In this document: positions 1 to 6,280 of the stretch, piece after piece
Layout of the letters: every line of letters begins with the position of its first letter
How positions within the stretch are numbered: the first letter of the stretch is position 1
From: Alphaproteobacteria bacterium
Lineage (GTDB): Bacteria; Pseudomonadota; Alphaproteobacteria; Sphingomonadales; Sphingomonadaceae
Assembly: GCA_020249025.1 (NCBI GenBank)
Contig: JADCGM010000274.1
Location: forward strand, 1-9,227
Direction of reading: 5' to 3'
DNA length: 9,227 nt
Translations under genes and position numbers: made by a program
Notes under the pieces: model-generated
The model's input: the letters and a program-made list of their open reading frames with translations, nothing else
Database searches by the model: none
Told to the model about the DNA's origin: nothing

Positions 1-1217
1 CTGTTGAAGCCGCCGATGGTCGAATATTCGCGGTCGATGTTGAACTTCAGCGTGTCGCGCATGTGGCTGTTGATCGCCGCGGTGTAGGAGGCGTCGATGC
101 CGTAGAAGCTCGGATCGTCATCGGGTTCGGAGCCGGCGTTGTCATAGTCCTTGCCGGTGTAGCGCGCATCGAGACGGCCCACGGTCAGCCCGCGGTCCCG
201 CAGCAGTTCCTTGTAGAAGCGGCCCGGGAGCACGCGCAGATCCGCGCGCTCCAGAAACTCCTCGCTCAGGCCGGTGAAGGCGGCGAGCTTGGCGCGGATT
301 GCGGCCCGCTCGGCACCCTGCAGCTTCGAGCCCTTGGCGAGCGCGGTCAGATACTCGCCGCTGGCGAAGTCGCGCGCCTGCTGCAGGAAGGGCTCGAGTT
401 GGGCCGGGCGGTTGGCGAGCTTGTTGTGATACCAGGCCGCCGCCGCCATCGACGGCATGTTGACGACATAGGCCATCTCGTTGCCCGGCACCTCGGCCTG
501 CAGGCCGAAATCGAGGATCGTCGAGATGAGGATGATGCCGTTGACGGTGACGTCGTTGTACTGGCCCTCGAGCTCGCGGATGACCGCGGCCGAGCGGGTG
601 GTGCCATAGCTTTCACCGCCGATGAACTTCGGCGAATTCCAGCGGCCGTTCTCGCGCAGCCAGATGCGGATGAACTGCGCAACCGACTTCGCATCCTGGG
701 TGACGCCCCAAAACTCCTTGCCCTCGGTCTTGCCGAGCGTCTTCGAGAAGCCGGTGCCGACCGGATCGATGAAGACGATGTCGGTCACGTCGAGCAGTGC
801 GTGGGGATTGTCGATGATCGGGAAGGGCGGGGCGCCATCGTCGCGCGCATCCGACGGGATCGCGACGCGCTTAGGGCCAAAGGCGCCCATGTGCAGCCAC
901 ACCGACCCGGAACCCGGGCCGCCGTTCCACATGAACGTCACCGGGCGGTTGGGATCGCGCGGGCCGTCCTTGACGTAAGCGGTTGTCACGATCGAGGCGG
1001 TCGGCTTGCCGTCCTTGTCCTTGAGGTAGGTCTCCGACGCGGTCGCGGTATAGGCGATGCGCTGGCCGCCGAAGGTGCCGACATGCTTGGTCACCGACAC
1101 CGTCGGGGCCGGGATGGCGGCTTCGGTTTTGGGCGCGTCGCCCTTGGCGTCCTGCGCCGGCGCCATCGTCGCCGTCATCGCCAGCGCCGCAGCCGCGGCC
1201 AACGTCCATGCACGCAT
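1..1217 (-). CDS. Secreted S10-family serine carboxypeptidase-like peptidase (3' end cut by the window)
   Basis: The reverse strand from the ATG at 1217 is open to the window edge and gives 405 residues without a stop. Residues 1-21 look like a Sec signal peptide: a basic start, an Ala/Leu-rich core and an APA|Q cleavage site, so the mature enzyme should be periplasmic or secreted. Residues 97-105 read WNGGPGSGS, the bacterial form of the S10 oxyanion-hole motif. Residues 201-206 read GESYGT, the nucleophile motif, with Ser203 as the predicted catalytic serine. The S10 catalytic Asp and His lie near the C-terminus and fall outside the window. Family enzymes remove C-terminal amino acids from peptides; the substrate here cannot be read. 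A G-rich stretch, GGGGGGA, lies about 8 bases before the ATG and may act as a weak ribosome-binding site. The gene follows sua5 after 106 bases and may have its own promoter. Family assignment is firm; substrate is unknown. Confidence 0.93.
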   Translation of the reverse strand, partial: MRAWTLAAAAALAMTATMAPAQDAKGDAPKTEAAIPAPTVSVTKHVGTFGGQRIAYTATASETYLKDKDGKPTASIVTTAYVKDGPRDPNRPVTFMWNGGPGSGSVWLHMGAFGPKRVAIPSDARDDGAPPFPIIDNPHALLDVTDIVFIDPVGTGFSKTLGKTEGKEFWGVTQDAKSVAQFIRIWLRENGRWNSPKFIGGESYGTTRSAAVIRELEGQYNDVTVNGIILISTILDFGLQAEVPGNEMAYVVNMPSMAAAAWYHNKLANRPAQLEPFLQQARDFASGEYLTALAKGSKLQGAERAAIRAKLAAFTGLSEEFLERADLRVLPGRFYKELLRDRGLTVGRLDARYTGKDYDNAGSEPDDDPSFYGIDASYTAAINSHMRDTLKFNIDREYSTIGGFN

Positions 1218-1323
1218 TCTCGGATCCCCCCGTGTTCGGAATTGCGCCTGTTCTGCCACCGCGGGAGGGGACGGAAAACCCGTCACTTCGACAGACTGCC
1301 GGCCCGCTTGGACGAGCGGAGAG
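1218..1323 (-). other. Spacer between sua5 and the S10 peptidase gene with two small hairpins
   Basis: Read on the reverse strand, this 106-base spacer carries two short inverted repeats. The first, at 1319-1304, is CCGCT, a 6-base loop, AGCGG, just after the sua5 stop. The second, at 1284-1270, is GACGG, a 5-base loop GTTTT, CCGTC. Neither is followed by a T-run, so neither is a convincing intrinsic terminator, though they could stabilise the sua5 mRNA end. I see no strong -35/-10 pair, but the length leaves room for a promoter of the S10 gene. Confidence 0.35.
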
Positions 1324-2253
1324 TCAGCTGCGAGGCGCGGCGGCGCGGGCGAGGCGGTCGTTGATGGCCGCCCCGAGGCCGTTGCGCGGGATCGGCGCGA
1401 CGGCGATGGCCGGGCGGCCGGACGCCTGCGCGGCATGAAGTGCATCGTAGAGGCAGGCGGCGGCTTCGGAGAGGTCGGCGTTGGATGACAGGTTGAGGTC
1501 GCCGGGGACCGCGCCGAAACCGATGTGGAACTCGCCCGGCGTGGCGGTGAGCGCATCGAGGCGCACGGGCTGCGCCGGTGCATAATGGCTGGCGAGCTGG
1601 CCAGGCGCGGTGATCGCGGCGGTGGCGGCGGCGAGCGGGATGCCCAGCGCTTCGGCAGGAATGGCGCCGGGCCGCAGCAGCGTTGCCCTATCGCCGTCGA
1701 TCCCGACGATCGTCGATTCCAGACCGGCGCGCGACGGGCCGCCGTCGAGGATGAGCGGGACGCGATCGCCAAGACTCGCGGCCACATGCGCGGCGGTCGT
1801 TGGACTGATCCGGCCCGAGGCGTTGGCGCTCGGCGCGGCGAGTGGGCGGCCGAGGGTCTCGATCAGCGCCCGCGGGACAGGATGATCTGGGCAGCGGACG
1901 GCAAGCGTCGGCAGGCCGGCGGTGACGGCGGGGGCGAGCGGGGTGCCTGGCCGCAGCGGCAGCACCAGCGTCAGTGGCCCCGGCCAGAAGCGCGCCATGA
2001 GATCGCGGGCGAGAGGGGAGATGTCGACCAGCGCCGCGGCCATGTCCGGGCCGGAGACATGCGCGATCAGCGGATTGAAGTCCGGCCGGCCCTTGGCGGC
2101 GTAGATCCGGGCGACGGCGTCACGGCTAGTGGCGTCGGCGGCGAGGCCGTAGACCGTCTCGGTCGGAATCGCGACGAGCCCGCCCGCACGCAGCAGCGCC
2201 ACCGCCTCGGCAATGGCGGCGTCGGTTGCTCGGCTGATGGTTCCGCCCCTCAT
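1324..2253 (-). CDS. sua5: L-threonylcarbamoyladenylate synthase, long Sua5 form
   Basis: The 309-residue product makes L-threonylcarbamoyl-AMP from threonine, bicarbonate and ATP. The TsaD complex then uses this to form t6A at position 37 of tRNAs that read ANN codons; the enzyme acts in the cytoplasm. The YrdC domain spans about residues 8-200. It has PTETVYGLAADA (30-41), the KxR motif at Lys54-Arg56, and SANASG (142-147) containing the SxN motif. A linker and the smaller Sua5 domain follow, with PGQLASHYAP at 217-226 and an ending NGLGAAINDR at 291-300, both typical of Sua5 proteins. About 309 residues is normal for the long form; short TsaC is near 190. The ATG at 2253 has no visible Shine-Dalgarno but a TATAGC hexamer 8 bases upstream, so the mRNA may be leaderless. 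The gene is divergent from the acyl-CoA dehydrogenase gene. Function is highly likely because all key motifs are present. Confidence 0.96.
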   Translation of the reverse strand: MRGGTISRATDAAIAEAVALLRAGGLVAIPTETVYGLAADATSRDAVARIYAAKGRPDFNPLIAHVSGPDMAAALVDISPLARDLMARFWPGPLTLVLPLRPGTPLAPAVTAGLPTLAVRCPDHPVPRALIETLGRPLAAPSANASGRISPTTAAHVAASLGDRVPLILDGGPSRAGLESTIVGIDGDRATLLRPGAIPAEALGIPLAAATAAITAPGQLASHYAPAQPVRLDALTATPGEFHIGFGAVPGDLNLSSNADLSEAAACLYDALHAAQASGRPAIAVAPIPRNGLGAAINDRLARAAAPRS

Positions 2254-2301
2254 GCGGCTGCGCTATACGCTCGCTCGCCCAACGCCAAGAGCAGGACAGA
2301 G
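2254..2301. promoter_or_regulatory. Compact divergent promoter region with a symmetric -10-like element
   Basis: Only 48 bases separate two divergent start codons, so promoters for both genes must lie here or inside the genes. The six bases CTATAC at 2263-2268 read TATACG on the plus strand (2264-2269) and TATAGC on the minus strand (2267-2262), so one AT-rich spot could be the -10 element in both directions. On the minus strand TTGGCG (2288-2283) is a possible -35 with a short 15-base spacer. The plus-strand -35 match is poor. The plus-strand gene has AGGA at 2293-2296, five bases before its ATG. This is a reading by eye; no start site is known. Confidence 0.4.
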
Positions 2302-4029
2302 ATGACCTACACCGCCCCCGTCGCCGAGCAGCGCTTCGTTCTGGAGACCATCGCCGATCTGCCCGGCCTCGCCCAGCTTTCCGCCTTCGAAGCCGCATCG
2401 CCCGATCTCGTCGAGGCGATCCTCACCGAAGCGGGCAAACTGGCGTCGGGCGTGTTCGCGCCGCTCAATCGCATCGGCGACACCCAGGGCGCCGATGTGG
2501 CTGATGGCGTGGTGACCCTGCCGGCGGGCTTCCGTGAAGCCTATCAGCAGTATGTCGAGGGCGGCTGGGGTTCGCTCGGCGCTGATCCGAACTGGGGCGG
2601 GCAGGGCCTGCCGTTCGTGCTGGCGAGCGCGGTGCAGGAGCAACTGACCTCCGCCAACATGGCGTTCTCGCTGTGCATGATGCTGACGCAGGGTGCGATC
2701 GAGGCGCTGACCGCGCATGCCTCCGACGAGCAGAAGGCGACCTATCTCACCAAGCTCATCTCGGGCGAGTGGACGGGCACGATGAACCTGACCGAGCCGC
2801 AGGCCGGTTCGGACGTCGGCGCGCTGCGCACCAAGGCCGAGGAGGCGGGCGACGGCAGCTACCGGATCAAGGGCCAGAAGATCTACATCACCTGGGGCGA
2901 GCACGACGTCGCCGACAACATCGTTCACCTCGTGCTGGCGCGGCTTCCCGACGCGCCGCCGGGGACGAAGGGCATTTCGCTGTTCATCGTGCCGAAGATC
3001 CTGCCCGACGGCAGCCGCAACGACCTGCGCTGCGTGTCGGTCGAGCACAAGCTCGGCATCCATGCCTCGCCGACCTGCACGATGAGCTTCGGCGACAATG
3101 ACGCTTGCATCGGCTGGATGGTGGGCGCCGAGAACGCCGGCATGCGCGCCATGTTCACGATGATGAACCATGCGCGCATCAACGTCGGCCTGCAGGGCGT
3201 GGCGATCGCCGAGCGCGCCTACCAGGGCGCGCTCCACTACGCGAAGGAGCGCGTGCAGTCTGGGCGCATCATCGGTCACCCCGACGTGCGCCGTATGCTG
3301 ATGACGCTGAAGTCGACGACCGAGGCGATCCGTGCGCTCACCTATCTCAACGCCGCCGCCGTCGACCGCGCCCATGCGACCGGCGACCGCGAGGCGCAGG
3401 CGCTCGCCGATCTGCTGACGCCGGTGACCAAGGGCTATGGCACCGATATGGGCGTCGAGCTGTCGAGCCTCGCGATTCAGGTGTTCGGCGGCATGGGCTT
3501 CGTCGAGGAGACGGGCGCGGCCCAGCATCTGCGCGATGCCCGCATCGCCCCGATCTACGAGGGGACGAACGGCATCCAGGCGCTCGATCTCGTCAACCGC
3601 AAGCTGCCGCAGGGCCGCTGGAAGACGCTGTTCGCCGACATCCGCGCCGATATCCGGCTGCTCGGCAAGGACGGCGATCTCGGCGCGATGGCGCCGTATC
3701 TCGACGATGGGCTGGCCGCGCTCGAGAATGCGACCGTCTGGCTGCTCGGCAACCAGGGCGAAGCGGCGGCCGACGCGGCGGCGGGGGCGACGCCCTATCT
3801 GCGGATGTTCGGCATCGTCGCCGGCGGCTGGCTGCTGGCGAAGCAGGCGATCGCCGCGCAGGCGCGTCTGGCGGCGGGCCAGGGTGATCCGGCATTCCTA
3901 AGGGCCAAGATCGCCACTGCGCGCTTCTTCGCCGAGCAGATCGTGCCGCAGGGCACCGCGCTGCTCGGCCCGGTCACGCGCGGGGCGGGGATGCTCTACG
4001 CGCTCAGCGAGGAGCAGTTCGCGGCTTAA
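2302..4029 (+). CDS. Acyl-CoA dehydrogenase with extended C-terminal domain (DmdC-like subgroup)
   Basis: The 575-residue flavoprotein should oxidise an acyl-CoA to the trans-2-enoyl-CoA, passing electrons to electron-transfer flavoprotein. It has a short N-terminal extension (about 1-35), then the N-terminal helical domain. The beta-domain carries TEPQAGSD (164-171) at the FAD/substrate site. The C-terminal helical domain has the FAD-contacting QVFGGMGF (393-400) and IYEGTNGIQ (418-426), in which Glu420 is the likely catalytic base. An additional domain of about 110 residues (roughly 460-575) makes it longer than the 380-400 residues of classical enzymes. That architecture is shared by the 3-methylmercaptopropionyl-CoA dehydrogenase (DmdC) group, but most such genes act on other, unidentified acyl-CoAs, so I assign no substrate. 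The start at 2302 is chosen for its AGGA ribosome-binding site and for avoiding overlap with sua5; the frame stays open far upstream only because of high GC. Its stop overlaps the stop of the convergent gene. Confidence 0.94.
   Translation: MTYTAPVAEQRFVLETIADLPGLAQLSAFEAASPDLVEAILTEAGKLASGVFAPLNRIGDTQGADVADGVVTLPAGFREAYQQYVEGGWGSLGADPNWGGQGLPFVLASAVQEQLTSANMAFSLCMMLTQGAIEALTAHASDEQKATYLTKLISGEWTGTMNLTEPQAGSDVGALRTKAEEAGDGSYRIKGQKIYITWGEHDVADNIVHLVLARLPDAPPGTKGISLFIVPKILPDGSRNDLRCVSVEHKLGIHASPTCTMSFGDNDACIGWMVGAENAGMRAMFTMMNHARINVGLQGVAIAERAYQGALHYAKERVQSGRIIGHPDVRRMLMTLKSTTEAIRALTYLNAAAVDRAHATGDREAQALADLLTPVTKGYGTDMGVELSSLAIQVFGGMGFVEETGAAQHLRDARIAPIYEGTNGIQALDLVNRKLPQGRWKTLFADIRADIRLLGKDGDLGAMAPYLDDGLAALENATVWLLGNQGEAAADAAAGATPYLRMFGIVAGGWLLAKQAIAAQARLAAGQGDPAFLRAKIATARFFAEQIVPQGTALLGPVTRGAGMLYALSEEQFAA
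4026..4029. other. Palindromic TTAA shared by two convergent stop codons
   Basis: The plus-strand dehydrogenase ends in TAA at 4027-4029 and the minus-strand dihydroorotase-like gene ends in TAA at 4028-4026. The four bases TTAA therefore hold both stop codons, leaving no intergenic DNA. I see no terminator hairpin with a T-run close by, so transcripts probably run into the opposite gene. Confidence 0.9.
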
Positions 4030-5252
4030 GGCCGCATCGCTTCGCCACCCTTGACCGTCAGCAGCACGCGGCCCTCGACGGGGAGGCCGTCGAAGGGGGT
4101 GTTGCCGGCGCGGCCGGGCAGGCGGTCCGAGTCGATGCGCCATGGCGCGTTGGGATCGAACAGCACCAGATCGGCCGGCGCACCGACCGCCAACGACGGG
4201 GTCGGCAGGCCGAAGACGCGCGCGGGCGCGGTCGTCAGCATGGCGACGACATCGAGGAGCGGCAGACGCCCGTCGCGGACCAGCGACAGCGCCAGCGCGA
4301 GCAGAGTCGCGGCCCCGGCCGCCCCGGGTTCAGCATCGGCGAAGGGCAAACGCTTCGCGTCCTGTGCACGAGGATCGTGGCCAGAGGCGATGACGTCGAT
4401 GGTGCCGTCGGCAAGCGCGTCGAGGACCGCCTGACGGTCGCTCTCGGCGCGCAGCGGCGGCGACAGCCGCGCGAAGGTGCGGTAGCCGCCGACCGCGCTT
4501 TCATTGAGCAGCATGTGCGGGGGCGTGACGCCGCAGGTGACGGCGACGCCGCGCGCCTTGGCGGCGCGAACGAGCGCGACGCCCTCCGCGGTGGTCACCT
4601 GCGCGATATGGAGCCGCGCGCCGGTCGCCTCGGCCAGACGGAGGTCGCGGGCGATGGCCAGCGCCTCGGCGAAGGCGGGCGCGGCGGATAACCCCCAGCG
4701 CGTCGCATATTCGCCTTCGGTGGCGACGGCACCTTTGGTCAGAGACACGTCTTCGCAATGGGTTACGACCGGTAGTTCAAAGCCGGCCGCATATTGCAGA
4801 AGTCGATACATGACGCCGCTGTCGGCGATGGCGCGACGGCCGGTGGCGACCCCGGCGGCGCCCGCCGCCTTCATCAGGCCGATCTCGGCGATCTCGCTGC
4901 CGTTGAGGCCGACGGTGGCGGCGGCGAGCGGGTGCACCCAGACATCGGGCTTGCCAAGCCGCTCGGCCCGTTCGACGAGCGCCGGATCGTCGAGCGGCGG
5001 CGACTGGTCGGGCATCAGAAGCAGCCTGGTGATGCCGCCGGCGAGACAGGCCGCCTTGTCGGTGCGGAAGGCCATGGCGTCGACGAGACCGGGCGCGAGC
5101 ACCGCGCCGCGGGCGTCGATGACCTCGGCCCCGTCGGGCGGGGGGGCATCGAGTGCGGCGATGGCGCGATCCTCGACGATCAGCGAGCCGGGCGAATCGC
5201 GGCCGCTCGCCGGATCGACGAGGCGAGCGTTGACGATGGCGAGGCGGGTCAT
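4026..5252 (-). CDS. pyrC: Dihydroorotase-like protein, probably inactive PyrC' partner of PyrB
   Basis: The 408-residue protein has the amidohydrolase fold order of type I dihydroorotases: a small beta-domain, APGLVD at 53-58, a TIM-barrel core and a closing beta-domain with NTPFDG (384-389) and GRVLLTVKGG (394-403). The metal site is degraded. The usual HxH after the Gly-hydrophobic-Asp motif is Met60 and Phe62. The second His of the LHxxH motif is Gln218 (LHIAQVTT). The catalytic Asp of the usual DHAP motif is Gly291 (ASGHDPR). Asp144 (AIADSG) and His165 (THCED) remain. Loss of three ligand positions argues against dihydroorotase activity. In Pseudomonas a similar inactive PyrC' is required to assemble PyrB into the working complex, and this gene overlaps pyrB by ATGA, which fits that role. 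A strong ribosome-binding site supports the start at 5252. Automated annotation would probably call it an active dihydroorotase. Confidence 0.92.
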   Translation of the reverse strand: MTRLAIVNARLVDPASGRDSPGSLIVEDRAIAALDAPPPDGAEVIDARGAVLAPGLVDAMAFRTDKAACLAGGITRLLLMPDQSPPLDDPALVERAERLGKPDVWVHPLAAATVGLNGSEIAEIGLMKAAGAAGVATGRRAIADSGVMYRLLQYAAGFELPVVTHCEDVSLTKGAVATEGEYATRWGLSAAPAFAEALAIARDLRLAEATGARLHIAQVTTAEGVALVRAAKARGVAVTCGVTPPHMLLNESAVGGYRTFARLSPPLRAESDRQAVLDALADGTIDVIASGHDPRAQDAKRLPFADAEPGAAGAATLLALALSLVRDGRLPLLDVVAMLTTAPARVFGLPTPSLAVGAPADLVLFDPNAPWRIDSDRLPGRAGNTPFDGLPVEGRVLLTVKGGEAMRP

Positions 5253-6238
5253 GCCCAGCCCTCCACGCCGCGGCGCGTGCGGGTCAGCACATCGAGGCAG
5301 GCCATACGGACGGCGACGCCCATCTCGACCTGCTCGGTGATCGCCGAACGCCCGATGTCGTCGGCAACCGCGCTGTCGATCTCGACGCCGCGGTTCATCG
5401 GACCCGGATGCATGACGAGCGCGTCGGGCTTGGCGGCGGCGAGACGCTGCGCGGTCAGCCCGAAGAAGTGGAAATACTCGCGGGTAGAGGGGACATAAGC
5501 GCCGGCCATACGCTCGCGCTGGAGGCGGAGCATCATCACGACGTCCGCCCCGTCGAGCCCGGCCTCCATATCGGTGAAGACCTCGACGCCGAGGCGATCG
5601 ACCTGCGCGCCGAGCAGCGTCGGCGGCGCGACGGCGCGGACCTTGGCCCCGAGCGAGCCCAGCAACTGGAAATTGGAGCGGGCGACGCGGCTGTGGAGGA
5701 CATCGCCGCAGATCGCGACCGTCAGCCCGGCAAGACGGCCCTTGCGGCGGCGGATGGTGAGCGCATCGAGCAGCGCCTGCGTCGGATGCTCGTGGCGGCC
5801 GTCGCCGGCGTTGAGGACCGGGCAATCGACCTTCTCGGCGATGAGCTGGACCGCGCCCGAGGCGTCGTGGCGGATGACGATCAAGTCGGGGTGCATCGAG
5901 TTGAGCGTCAGGGCGGTGTCGAGAAGCGTCTCGCCCTTCTTCACCGAGGAGGCGCCGACCGTCATGTTGACCACATCGGCGCCGAGCCGCTTGCCGGCGA
6001 TCTCGAAGCTCAGCAGCGTCCGTGTCGAATTCTCGAAGAAGGCATTGATCTGGGTGAGGCCGCGCAGCCGGTCGTCCGCCTTGGCTGGGGCGCGGTTGAA
6101 GTCGACCCACCGCTCGGCTTCGTCGAGCAGATAGAGGATTTCGTGGGGAAGGAGTCCTTCGATCCCGAGCAGATGGCGATGCGGGAACGGGTGGACGCCG
6201 GGCGGAAGGCTGTGTCGGCCGGGCGCGGGCGCTGTCAT
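5249..6238 (-). CDS. pyrB: Aspartate carbamoyltransferase catalytic subunit
   Basis: The 329-residue enzyme joins carbamoyl phosphate and L-aspartate to N-carbamoyl-L-aspartate, the committed step of pyrimidine synthesis. The N-terminal carbamoyl-phosphate domain has FENSTRT (68-74), the mobile loop SSVKKGE (97-103), RHDASGA (123-129) and HPTQALLD (151-158). The aspartate domain has a GDVLHSRVARS segment (178-188) and HPGPMNRGVEID (277-288). About 20 residues precede the conserved core, slightly more than in the 310-residue E. coli chain; such an N-terminal extension is also seen in Pseudomonas-type enzymes that bind a PyrC' partner. No pyrI regulatory subunit follows. The start is either the ATG at 6238 or the adjoining TTG at 6241; I chose the ATG. 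AAGG sits 10 bases before the ATG and 7 before the TTG. The gene overlaps the next by ATGA and starts 42 bases after the membrane-protein gene. Confidence 0.97.
   Translation of the reverse strand: MTAPAPGRHSLPPGVHPFPHRHLLGIEGLLPHEILYLLDEAERWVDFNRAPAKADDRLRGLTQINAFFENSTRTLLSFEIAGKRLGADVVNMTVGASSVKKGETLLDTALTLNSMHPDLIVIRHDASGAVQLIAEKVDCPVLNAGDGRHEHPTQALLDALTIRRRKGRLAGLTVAICGDVLHSRVARSNFQLLGSLGAKVRAVAPPTLLGAQVDRLGVEVFTDMEAGLDGADVVMMLRLQRERMAGAYVPSTREYFHFFGLTAQRLAAAKPDALVMHPGPMNRGVEIDSAVADDIGRSAITEQVEMGVAVRMACLDVLTRTRRGVEGWA
5259..5264 (-). promoter_or_regulatory. Strong ribosome-binding site for the dihydroorotase-like gene inside the pyrB 3' end
   Basis: Read on the reverse strand, GGAGGG lies six bases before the ATG at 5252 and within the last codons of pyrB. 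With the ATGA start/stop overlap it fixes the start and suggests coupled translation, keeping PyrB and its partner in similar amounts. Confidence 0.75.
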
Positions 6239-6280
6239 CAAGGCCCCGCCTTAATCTGCCGGACGACGGAAGGAAAGGGG
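6239..6280 (-). promoter_or_regulatory. Gap before pyrB with a possible stem covering its ribosome-binding site
   Basis: On the reverse strand, CCCC (6280-6277) and CCTT (6273-6270) directly follow the upstream stop codon. They can pair with GGGG (6247-6244) and AAGG (6252-6249), the likely ribosome-binding region of pyrB, with a TTT bulge on one side and one C on the other. A ribosome finishing the upstream gene would sit on the 5' arm and could free the site. The pairing is seen by eye only and no folding was computed. Confidence 0.3.

Noticed and set aside
1270..1319. Intrinsic terminator after sua5
   Set aside because: The two stems are only 5 base pairs each and neither is followed by a T-run on the transcribed strand.
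63..1364. 433-codon open frame on the plus strand opposite the S10 peptidase gene
   Set aside because: It is rich in Arg, Gly and Ala with no recognisable domain, lies exactly antisense to a clear S10 gene, and long antisense frames are expected at this GC content.
1525..2301. Upstream in-frame extension of the acyl-CoA dehydrogenase frame
   Set aside because: The extension is antisense to sua5 and low in complexity. The enzyme begins naturally at 2302 with an AGGA ribosome-binding site.
2263..3528. 421-codon minus-strand frame opposite the acyl-CoA dehydrogenase
   Set aside because: Its composition is His/Arg/Ala-rich and follows the codon pattern of the sense gene. No motif or ribosome-binding site supports it.
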